The notes under the pieces were generated by a model, which made no database searches, was not told the DNA's origin, and worked only from the letters and a program-made list of their open reading frames with translations. From a bacterium 1XD42-1 (GTDB lineage Bacteria > Bacillota > Clostridia > Oscillospirales > Ruminococcaceae): a DNA stretch of 64,000 bases. The stretch is taken from positions 62,001 to 126,000 of the forward strand of contig RAZJ01000003.1 in the NCBI GenBank assembly GCA_003612625.1, in the 5' to 3' direction. Both the position numbers and the translations under genes were made by a program. The first letter of the stretch is position 1. Each line of letters begins with the position of its first letter. Below are positions 55,763 to 63,028 of this stretch, piece after piece.

Positions 55763-56725
55763 TTAACAATCAAATTGTTTGCCTAACAAAGCTGCACCAA
55801 TGATTCCGGCGTCATTTCCTAAAACAGCCTGAATCATTTTTGTACAGCGGTCCGGTTCATGATGGAATGTCTGGGGATAGGACCGTTCCCGTAATGGCCC
55901 CAGCAAGGTTTCCCCTTCTTTGCTGATTCCGCCGCCAATTACAATTGCCTGAGGCTGAAACGCATTGATAAGGCCGGATATGGCAAAAGCAAGATAATCA
56001 ATGTACTGATCGACAACTGCCTTTGCTGCGCTGTCCCCTTCCCGCATTGCATCAAAAGCAGTACGTCCATTGACTTTATCTAAGCTGTTTTCTGCCAGTT
56101 CCCACATTTTTGATTTCATATTTAACTGCATAGCTTCCCGGGTAATACGGATCAATGCAGATACAGAACAATAGGATTCAATACATCCCCTGCGGCCGCA
56201 GGTACAGGGAACTCCCTGGTAAACCATCCCAACATGGCCTAATTCCCCGCCTTTATAGTTAAAACCAGATTGAATTTTACCATCAATAATGATGCCGCCG
56301 CCAACTCCCGTCCCCAATGTAACCATAATGGTGGTGGACAATCCTTTTGCTGCGCCGGACATCAATTCTCCATAAGCTGCCGCATTGGCGTCATTTTCTA
56401 AAAATACTTTTTTGCCAAGGCGTTCCTCTAAAAGAGCTGCAAGGGGGGTATCTTGAAATCCTAAATTATAGGCACTGCCTACAATGCCTGTTGTAGGATT
56501 TACATTACCCGGAGTCCCTATTCCAACCCATTCTACCTGTTCTATGGAAACTCCTGCTTTTTCCAAAGCTTGCCGGGCCGTAGCAGCCATATCATCAGCA
56601 ATTTGTTCCGCAGGACGAAAAGCTCCGGTAGGGGCGGAAGCTTTTCCTATAATCTGAAACGCTTCATCTACTACACCCGCTGCAATATTCGTCCCGCCTA
56701 AATCGATCCCGATATAATAACCCAT
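55763..56725 (-). CDS. glk: ROK-family glucokinase
   Basis: Phosphorylates glucose with ATP. It has 320 residues. The phosphate site is YYIGIDLGGTNIAAGVVD; NDANAAAYGE, TLGTGVGGGIIIDGK and the ROK zinc site (CTCGRRGCIESYCSVSAL) are present. ROK kinases can also act on other hexoses or be repressors, but no DNA-binding domain is present. AAAGGAGC sets the start at ATG 56725. A 21-base palindrome lies just upstream. Confidence 0.9.
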   Translation of the reverse strand: MGYYIGIDLGGTNIAAGVVDEAFQIIGKASAPTGAFRPAEQIADDMAATARQALEKAGVSIEQVEWVGIGTPGNVNPTTGIVGSAYNLGFQDTPLAALLEERLGKKVFLENDANAAAYGELMSGAAKGLSTTIMVTLGTGVGGGIIIDGKIQSGFNYKGGELGHVGMVYQGVPCTCGRRGCIESYCSVSALIRITREAMQLNMKSKMWELAENSLDKVNGRTAFDAMREGDSAAKAVVDQYIDYLAFAISGLINAFQPQAIVIGGGISKEGETLLGPLRERSYPQTFHHEPDRCTKMIQAVLGNDAGIIGAALLGKQFDC

Positions 56726-56748
56726 TGATGCTGCTCCTTTCATTTATT

Positions 56749-56769
56749 ATCATATCACTGCTATATGAT
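56749..56769. repeat. Palindrome upstream of glk
   Basis: ATCATAT (56749-56755) and ATATGAT (56763-56769) are perfect 7-base arms around 7 bases, between the PHP stop and the glk start. It could be an operator or an mRNA hairpin; no U tract follows. Confidence 0.5.
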
Positions 56770-56773
56770 TTTA

Positions 56774-57496
56774 TTATTGTTTTTTTGGCGATTTTTCCTG
56801 AGCAATTTTTTGAAACCGTTCTACATCTATATTTAAAATCATTTCTTCCGGGAATTCAATTTCCCGCAGCATATCCAAAGCAGGCTGCACCTTCCCGATC
56901 TGGGTATAAAAATGCGCATCCGAACTGCATACCACAGGCACTTGATATTTTTTGCATAAAAGCGCTACTTCCCTGCACCGCTTCTTTGAACCAGGACGGC
57001 AGTCAAAGGAATGGGCATTGATTTCTACAATTTTTCCGTATTGCGCAAAAGCGGCAATGACAGTATCAAAATCAAAATCGAATCTGGCATCCCCGCAATG
57101 GCCGATTACATCCACCAGCGGGTTAGAAGCCACTGACAGCCAGCCATTTGTATGCTCCTGTTTGCTTCCCGGCTCACAGCAGACTGTATGGTAAGATGCA
57201 ATCACCCAGTCTAAACGGTTTAAGTCTGTATCCGGAATATCCAAAGTCCCTTGGTAGTCAAGAATATTTGCTTCTGCGCCTCTTAATATGGATATGCCTT
57301 CCAGCTCATCTGGTACGGCCTGAGGCAGATTTTTAAAAAACCATTCATGAGGCCCGTCCTTCATTGCCGGCCCGTGCTCTGTTACACATAAAAAATGGAG
57401 CCCTTTTTGTGCGGCAGCCCGTGCATTTTCTGTAATGGTGCTGTATGCGTGGCTACAGGCTACCGTATGCGAATGGGTTTCTGCAATAACCTTCAT
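56774..57496 (-). CDS. YcdX-like PHP-domain phosphatase
   Basis: A 240-residue PHP metal-dependent hydrolase. Metal-binding segments are AETHSHTVACSHAYSTI, CVTEHGPAMKD, GAEANILDYQG, DVIGHCGDARF, VEINAHS and CSSDAHF. It is of the YcdX phosphatase type; the substrate is unknown, and a histidinol-phosphatase role is less likely. It sits between hprK and glk, and PHP genes at this place are common in Clostridia. Confidence 0.88.
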   Translation of the reverse strand: MKVIAETHSHTVACSHAYSTITENARAAAQKGLHFLCVTEHGPAMKDGPHEWFFKNLPQAVPDELEGISILRGAEANILDYQGTLDIPDTDLNRLDWVIASYHTVCCEPGSKQEHTNGWLSVASNPLVDVIGHCGDARFDFDFDTVIAAFAQYGKIVEINAHSFDCRPGSKKRCREVALLCKKYQVPVVCSSDAHFYTQIGKVQPALDMLREIEFPEEMILNIDVERFQKIAQEKSPKKQ

Positions 57497-57519
57497 TCCC
57501 TCATCATCCTCCCCTTAAA

Positions 57520-58479
57520 TTAAAATTCAGACCAGTCCACGTTTGAAATTTCCCCTGAATCTATCATGCCCAGCTTTTCCAAAAGCTCCTGGGCCGCATT
57601 ATATCCCATACGTTTCTGGCGGTTATTCATTGCCGCTATTTCAATGATAATTGCCAGGTTCCGCCCTGGCTTGATCGGTATGGTAAGGGATGGCACGTCT
57701 ATCCCCAGTATATCCATATATTCATCATCCATTCCCATACGGTCGTATACTTTACTGGAATCCCATAATTCCAACTGGACTACCATATTGATTTTTTCCG
57801 TTACTTTTACGGCGCCAATACCAAACAAACGGCGGGCATTGATAATCCCAACCCCACGAAGCTCCATAAAATGCCGGATGTTTTCCGGGGAGGAACCAAC
57901 TAAAGTTTTTTTGGAAACCTTCCGGATTTCTACCGCGTCATCCGCAATCAAACGGTGTCCCCGTTTGATCAGTTCAATAGCTGCTTCACTTTTACCTACG
58001 CCGCTTTCCCCAAGCAAAAGAATACCTTCTCCATAAACTTCTACCAAAACCCCATGACGTGTTACCCGGGGCGCCAATTCTATATTCAATTCCGCAATCA
58101 GGCCCGCCATAAAAGATGATGTCCCATCGGCTGTTCTTAAAAGGGCTACCCTGTGTTTTTCCGCCAGGCGCAGCATCCATTCTGTTGGTTCAATATTACG
58201 GGTGATAACAATAGCGGGAGGACTGGTTGCAAAATATTTTTCAATTAAGACTTCCTGTTCTTCTTCCCCGAATTGCCCAAGAAATGCAAATTCACTTTTT
58301 CCAAGGATTTGAATACGCTGGGGATCAAAATAATCAAAAAAACCACTAAGCTGCAAGCCGGGACGATTGATTTCACTGGTAGAAATTGCTATGGAGCTGG
58401 CATCTTCCGGCAAATAAAGTTCCTCCAGGTTAAAAGCATCAATTAAATTCTGTAATGGAACAATAAACTTCGCAGACAT
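57520..58479 (-). CDS. hprK: HPr kinase/phosphorylase
   Basis: Bifunctional enzyme that phosphorylates and dephosphorylates Ser46 of HPr, controlling carbon catabolite repression. The N-terminal domain (about residues 1-130) precedes the P-loop LLLGESGVGKSEAAIEL and the capping motif HRLIADDAVEI; the family signature includes LRGVGIINARRLFG. The 319-residue length is normal. It heads hprK-PHP-glk-murB-rapZ-whiA behind a good promoter and a structured leader. Confidence 0.97.
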   Translation of the reverse strand: MSAKFIVPLQNLIDAFNLEELYLPEDASSIAISTSEINRPGLQLSGFFDYFDPQRIQILGKSEFAFLGQFGEEEQEVLIEKYFATSPPAIVITRNIEPTEWMLRLAEKHRVALLRTADGTSSFMAGLIAELNIELAPRVTRHGVLVEVYGEGILLLGESGVGKSEAAIELIKRGHRLIADDAVEIRKVSKKTLVGSSPENIRHFMELRGVGIINARRLFGIGAVKVTEKINMVVQLELWDSSKVYDRMGMDDEYMDILGIDVPSLTIPIKPGRNLAIIIEIAAMNNRQKRMGYNAAQELLEKLGMIDSGEISNVDWSEF

Positions 58480-58507
58480 GGAAAAGCACCATCCTTTTTT
58501 ACTTATG

Positions 58508-58598
58508 TCCGGTTTCAGGAAAGATATATATTATGGCAGCCGTATACCGGATCAGAATTTATACAAAAGGCGGGATTTGAAACAGCCGCCTTACGGCT
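58508..58598 (-). promoter_or_regulatory. Structured promoter/leader region of hprK
   Basis: About 113 bases separate the predicted start site from the ATG. At the 5' end AAGGCGG (58592-58586) pairs with CCGCCTT (58573-58567), followed by TTG. Further on TCCGGT (58551-58546) pairs with ACCGGA (58513-58508). In the DNA, AGCCGTA (58598-58592) has an inverted copy at 58544-58538. I recognise no named riboswitch. Confidence 0.45.
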
Positions 58599-58627
58599 AT
58601 TATACCCTAAAGTGTGCCATGTTTCAA
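58599..58627 (-). promoter_or_regulatory. Promoter of the hprK operon
   Basis: TTGAAA (58627-58622), 17-base spacer, perfect TATAAT (58604-58599) on the minus strand. Confidence 0.75.
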
Positions 58628-58691
58628 ACCTTTATTTCTCATCTTGCCAAAGAATTTCCTTTTCTTCCTGGCTTGCGCCTCTTTAGGACAG

Positions 58692-58720
58692 TTGCAATTC
58701 TAAAATAAATCCTGTATAAT
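58692..58720 (+). promoter_or_regulatory. Promoter of the repeat-protein gene
   Basis: TTGCAA (58692-58697), 17-base spacer, TATAAT (58715-58720), about 46 bases before the TTG start. It diverges from the hprK promoter. Confidence 0.78.
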
Positions 58721-58766
58721 ACCAATTCGAGGCAAATTCCGTGAAATTGAAAAAGGAAGTGCTGTT

Positions 58767-59975
58767 TTGTCCAAAAAAATCTCTTTATCTCTAATTACAG
58801 TCACTATTATTTTGCTGTTTCCGATATATGCTTTTGCAGAAATGACGGGTTTGGAAAAAGCCCGTCAATATTTGGAAGCCAATCCCCCCGGCCCCAGAAG
58901 CGCTGTTGTTTCCTCTTTAAATGGCTGGCCGATTCATCCGGAAGTTCAGCCTGCTTTAGAAAAGCAGTTCCACCAGTGGGAACGGGAAGATGAATTTTCT
59001 GCGGTAGAATATGAGCTGGCTATGCTGTCTTTGTTGAAAACAGGCCAATCTCTTTCTGATGGTTCCAATATGGATCTCCTTTCTAGGCTTTATGTGCAAA
59101 ATGCTTTAGATGGCAGCGGCTTAGAAGGGATTTCCGGGGCACTTTACGTCTATAACGCTTCCGGACAGGAAATTTCCCAATCCCAGCCCAATTCCCCCAA
59201 TTCCTTATTAGACCGCATCACTGCTGCCCAGCAGGAATCCGGTGGTTTTGCACAGACAGCCGGAGATGTACCTAATGTGAAGGTGACTGCCCAGGCATTA
59301 ACCGCTTTGTATCCTTACAGCCATACCTCCGATATCCGTTCCACAATCGAACATGGTCTAAAATGGCTGATCAGCCAGCAAAACAGTGACGGGACTTTTT
59401 CTGATAACAAAATATCCAGTTGCAGTGCAACTGCCGAAGCGCTTATTACATTTTCTGTTTACCAGCCTGCCCAAACCTTTTTTTCCGGGTATAACCGTCT
59501 TCAGACTGCATTAGATCTTTTTCAGAATGAAGATGGCGGATATAGTGAAACCCTGGGCGGCGTTTCTTCCCCTGAAACAACAGAACTTGCTATGGTTGCT
59601 GTTTATACAGCGGAATCCGGTACATTCCCCTACTATGCTCCGGAATATTACCCAGGATATACACCAGAACCAGAAAGCACTTCCCAACCTACCGAAGAAA
59701 GCCCCTGGTTTATTTACGGGAAATTTTTCTTTGGATTTATTTTAATTTTTTTCTTGATCTATCTGCTGCTTCTTATTACAGTAAAAATCGGAAAGTTTGC
59801 GGAAAAAAAGAAACTGCCCGGTTCCTTGGCTGCCCAGGCAGAAAAGAAAAATACAGCTTTTTCGGAGGACACGATCCAAATGCATATCCCCATGCAGGCG
59901 GAGATCCCCAATTTTGATCAGATTCCAGAGCAGGAGTCTGAAATGGGCCATTCAGACAATAATCCGTCTTCTTAA
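58767..59975 (+). CDS. Membrane-anchored alpha/alpha-barrel (prenyltransferase/squalene-cyclase-like) repeat protein
   Basis: A 402-residue exported protein with a signal peptide or anchor (about residues 5-24, ending YAFAE), an outer helical-repeat domain (about 30-290) and a membrane helix (about 315-338) before a charged cytoplasmic tail. Repeats such as LDRITAAQQESGGFAQTAGD, LISQQNSDGTFSDN and DLFQNEDGGYSETLGG carry the Gln/Asp-rich GG turns of the squalene-cyclase/prenyltransferase fold; catalytic Asp motifs were not found. Function is unknown, perhaps ligand binding. TTG start with AAGGAAG upstream. Confidence 0.7.
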   Translation: MSKKISLSLITVTIILLFPIYAFAEMTGLEKARQYLEANPPGPRSAVVSSLNGWPIHPEVQPALEKQFHQWEREDEFSAVEYELAMLSLLKTGQSLSDGSNMDLLSRLYVQNALDGSGLEGISGALYVYNASGQEISQSQPNSPNSLLDRITAAQQESGGFAQTAGDVPNVKVTAQALTALYPYSHTSDIRSTIEHGLKWLISQQNSDGTFSDNKISSCSATAEALITFSVYQPAQTFFSGYNRLQTALDLFQNEDGGYSETLGGVSSPETTELAMVAVYTAESGTFPYYAPEYYPGYTPEPESTSQPTEESPWFIYGKFFFGFILIFFLIYLLLLITVKIGKFAEKKKLPGSLAAQAEKKNTAFSEDTIQMHIPMQAEIPNFDQIPEQESEMGHSDNNPSS

Positions 59976-60010
59976 ATTAAAATCCGCTGATTCAGTCAGC
60001 GGATTTTAAT
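59976..60010. terminator. Bidirectional terminator between convergent genes
   Basis: Bases 59976-59990 pair perfectly with 59996-60010 around a 5-base loop, with an AATCCGCTGA core and A/T flanks. It ends both the repeat-protein gene and the minus-strand penicillin-binding protein gene. Confidence 0.85.
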
Positions 60011-60012
60011 GA

Positions 60013-61620
60013 TTATGGCTGTGTCAGATCCAGGATACCGATTGCATCTGCAATCTTTTTAAAAATCGGTGCGGCACTGTCTGAACCGGAATTTCCTCCT
60101 TCTACCAAAACAACAATAGCATATCTTGGGGTATCTGCCGGATAAAATCCCGCAAACCATGCGTGTACAATTTCACTGTCTTCTTTACCCGGCGTCCGGT
60201 AAATTCCGGTTTGTGCGGAGGCTGTCTTTCCTCCTGCCTGACCCCGCAAAGGCCGTGCTTTTTCCCCGCTTCCTTCTTCCACATTTGCCACAAGGCATTC
60301 CCTTAAAATATCTGAGGTTTTTTCAGAAAATACCCGGTTGCTTGCATATACAGGCATATGGTTTTTTATAACTTCCCCGTTTTCTGTTTCGCCTTCAATC
60401 AGCCGGGGCGTTACCGCATATCCGCCATTTGCCACAGCACAAATCATTTGGGCAATTTGGATTGGAGTAGCTGTCAGGCTTCCTTGTCCAAAGGAAAGGT
60501 TTGCTAAAGCTGCCGGATTTTCTAATTCCTGCTGGCTTGGCAAGGTTCCGCTTTGGGTAACAAGATCTTCTGAAAGATAAGATGCGCGGGAAAACCCAAT
60601 GGAACGGGCCAACGCTGTGATACGGTTTCCGGTCGCAATCCTGCCTAAATGGATAAAATACGGATTACAGGAAATTTCCAAAGCCCGTTTTAAATCCAAT
60701 TCCCCATGTCCAGGACGCCAGTGGCAATAAAAAATATGGTTAGAAACGTCAATATATCCTTTACAGGTATACGGGGTATACCTGCCAAAGCCATTTTCCA
60801 AAGCTGCGGCAGCAACAATCAGTTTAAAAGTCGAACCCACACTGTATGGGGAAAATGCCCGGTTGACAAAAGGACTGTTTTTATCTTGCAGGCTTTCTGC
60901 CAAATGGTTGGCATCATAAGCCGGCAAGGAAACAGATGCCAGCAGATTGCCCGTATTGACATCCATTACAACTGCCGCGCCTTTTTCCACTTTCGCCATG
61001 GCATTTTGTGCTGCCCGCTGAATCCCGGCATCTAAGGTTAATACCACCCCGCCGGCATCCTGATAATTATCTGTTATGACTTCCGGCTCTATATCTAATG
61101 TCCTTCCTGCCGCATCTATGGTATACCGGAGCTGCAAGCTCCCGCTATGGGCTTCTAATATATCATTACAGGCCAATTCAACGCCGGCTGCACCTTCCTT
61201 ATGATCGGGAGCAAGGTAGCCTATAATATGTGGTGCAAGCTGTCCGTCAGAATACCGCTGAGCCACATCAAACATTTGAATCCCATGGGCATAAATATCT
61301 TCTTCCGGGTACAGCAGATATGGTTGTCTGGCCTGGCCATCATAAGAAATTTCTTTTTGCTGGGAAAATTCAGCCAATGCTTTTACAGTTTCCGGAATCG
61401 GCGCTACGGCCGCAACCGGTTTTATTTTTGTTCCCACCAATGGCTGCATATTCCGGTCATAAATCATGCCTCTGGTCCGGTCTACCTCCAACAAAAAACC
61501 GCTTTGGGTATTTGCCACGGAAGCTAATGTATCTCCCATTGTCAAAGCATAAATCCGGCATACCATCCCGGCAAATAATGCTACCATTACAATATATAAA
61601 CCTGCTGCTTTCCTATACAT
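60013..61620 (-). CDS. Class B penicillin-binding protein (transpeptidase)
   Basis: A 535-residue monofunctional transpeptidase of the PBP2/SpoVD/FtsI class. An N-terminal membrane helix (about residues 5-22) precedes a dimerisation domain and the transpeptidase domain with SVGSTFK (active Ser), SCN and GGKTASAQTG. The third motif is Lys-Thr-Ala where most enzymes have Lys-Thr-Gly. There are no PASTA domains. The start is ATG 61620 after AGGGGC; an upstream frame runs through the prfB terminator and is rejected. It may act in septal or spore wall synthesis. Confidence 0.88.
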   Translation of the reverse strand: MYRKAAGLYIVMVALFAGMVCRIYALTMGDTLASVANTQSGFLLEVDRTRGMIYDRNMQPLVGTKIKPVAAVAPIPETVKALAEFSQQKEISYDGQARQPYLLYPEEDIYAHGIQMFDVAQRYSDGQLAPHIIGYLAPDHKEGAAGVELACNDILEAHSGSLQLRYTIDAAGRTLDIEPEVITDNYQDAGGVVLTLDAGIQRAAQNAMAKVEKGAAVVMDVNTGNLLASVSLPAYDANHLAESLQDKNSPFVNRAFSPYSVGSTFKLIVAAAALENGFGRYTPYTCKGYIDVSNHIFYCHWRPGHGELDLKRALEISCNPYFIHLGRIATGNRITALARSIGFSRASYLSEDLVTQSGTLPSQQELENPAALANLSFGQGSLTATPIQIAQMICAVANGGYAVTPRLIEGETENGEVIKNHMPVYASNRVFSEKTSDILRECLVANVEEGSGEKARPLRGQAGGKTASAQTGIYRTPGKEDSEIVHAWFAGFYPADTPRYAIVVLVEGGNSGSDSAAPIFKKIADAIGILDLTQP

Positions 61621-61650
61621 TCCAACGCCCCTAAATAAAATATGAAAAAT

Positions 61651-61692
61651 AAAAAAAGCCTGTATCCCTACAACCATTGTGGGCATACAGGC
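61651..61692 (-). terminator. Terminator after prfB
   Basis: On the minus strand GCCTGTATGCCC (61692-61681) pairs with GGGATACAGGC (61668-61658), followed by seven T (61657-61651). It lies only about 30 bases before the penicillin-binding protein start. Confidence 0.88.
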
Positions 61693-61719
61693 AATCTGTT
61701 ATTCGCTGTTAAAAAAGTT

Positions 61720-62850
61720 TTATTCTTCTTCCGGCTGGCCAAGAGTTCCCAAGCTGGCAGCTTTCAGATAAGCATTGATAAAGCCGTCAATATCGCCATC
61801 CATGACAGCATTGATATTGCTGTTTTCATATTTGGTGCGGGTATCCTTTGCCAACGTATAAGGCATAAATACATAAGAACGGATTTGGCTTCCCCAGGCA
61901 ATTTTCATTTGATCGCCTTTGATCTCGTTAATGTTATTTAAGTGCTCCCGTTCTTTAATTTCCAATAATTTCGCTGCCAGCATTTTCATACACATTTCCC
62001 TGTTTTGGAACTGGCTCCGTTCATTTTGGCAGGATACCACAATTCCAGTAGGCTTATGAGTCAGGCGGACAGCAGAAGATGTTTTATTAACATGCTGGCC
62101 TCCTGCACCGGATGCCCGGAATACAGCCATTTCAATATCTTCCGGATTGATTTCAATGGTTTTATCATCCGGCAGCTCCGGCAGGACTTCCACTGAAGCA
62201 AAAGAAGTATGCCTGCGCCCGGAAGCATCATAAGGGGATACCCGTACCAAACGGTGGACACCGCTTTCTGAACGTAAGAAGCCATAGGCATTTTCCCCTT
62301 GGATCAGCATAGAAGCGCTTTTTAAGCCGCCTTCGTCATCATCCAAATAATCCAATACCCTTACTTTAAAACCATGCCGTTCTGCCCAGCGGGTATACAT
62401 CCGGTACAGCATTTGCGCCCAGTCTTGGGCTTCTGTTCCCCCTGCCCCCGCATGGAAAGTAACAATGGCATTATTGCTGTCATATTCCCCGGTCAGCAAG
62501 GTTGCCAGCTTTTCGGCTTCCAGTTCCTTTTCAAAGCGTTCCACATCGCTTTTAGCTTCTTCAAAAACAGAAGCGTCTTCTTCTTCATCCGCTAAGGCAA
62601 TCAAGGTTAAAGTATCATCATAAAGAGATTTTAAACCATCACATATTTCAATTTTTCCACGTACTTTTGCCATTTCCAACTGGTTTTTTTGAGATTTCTC
62701 CAAATCATTCCAAAACCCGGGAACTGTTGTTTTTTCTTCCAATTCTGCCAGCTTGCGGTGGAGCCCGTCATATCCGGCAGCTTGAATATAATCCTCCAAT
62801 TCCTGGCCATGGGCTTCCAAACGCAGCCTTAATTCTTCAAATTGCAGCAT
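61720..62850 (-). CDS. prfB: Peptide chain release factor 2
   Basis: Terminates translation at UGA and UAA. It has 376 residues: a coiled N-terminal domain, the RF2 recognition region around [14 protein letters not shown], and GGQ in [20 protein letters not shown]. The gene reads straight through the region where many prfB genes have a programmed +1 frameshift (after about codon 25), so no recoding is used. The start is ATG 62850 after AAGGAG; a GTG six codons upstream is less well placed. It has its own promoter and terminator. Confidence 0.96.
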   Translation of the reverse strand: MLQFEELRLRLEAHGQELEDYIQAAGYDGLHRKLAELEEKTTVPGFWNDLEKSQKNQLEMAKVRGKIEICDGLKSLYDDTLTLIALADEEEDASVFEEAKSDVERFEKELEAEKLATLLTGEYDSNNAIVTFHAGAGGTEAQDWAQMLYRMYTRWAERHGFKVRVLDYLDDDEGGLKSASMLIQGENAYGFLRSESGVHRLVRVSPYDASGRRHTSFASVEVLPELPDDKTIEINPEDIEMAVFRASGAGGQHVNKTSSAVRLTHKPTGIVVSCQNERSQFQNREMCMKMLAAKLLEIKEREHLNNINEIKGDQMKIAWGSQIRSYVFMPYTLAKDTRTKYENSNINAVMDGDIDGFINAYLKAASLGTLGQPEEE

Positions 62851-62902
62851 CCCATTTTGCTCCTTCACTCATACAACAATAAAATCAACAACAATACTAA
62901 CC

Positions 62903-62931
62903 ATTATACTATATCAATCCTCTGCTGTAAA
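62903..62931 (-). promoter_or_regulatory. Promoter of prfB
   Basis: TTTACA (62931-62926), 17-base spacer, TATAAT (62908-62903) on the minus strand, about 53 bases before the ATG. Confidence 0.75.
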
Positions 62932-62966
62932 TAATTTTTTCCGTGGATTTGTTCATAAATAGGCGC

Positions 62967-62995
62967 TTGTTTTTTTCATTATTTTTTTGTATGAT
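62967..62995 (+). promoter_or_regulatory. Possible promoter of the RING-like gene
   Basis: TTGTTT (62967-62972), 17-base T-rich spacer, TATGAT (62990-62995), 33 bases before the TTG start. The -35 is weak. Confidence 0.45.
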
Positions 62996-63028
62996 TGGAA
63001 ATGTGAATATTGTGGGAAGGTGATATTT

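Noticed and set aside
58561-58600. T-arm-like sequence (GTTTCAAATCCCGCC) suggesting a tRNA upstream of hprK
   Set aside because: No acceptor stem, D-arm or anticodon arm can be folded around it; the pairing fits the leader hairpin instead.
58478-58708. Plus-strand open frame of 76 codons in the hprK upstream gap
   Set aside because: It begins opposite the hprK start, has no SD, and lies over the hprK promoter and leader; its composition is not protein-like.
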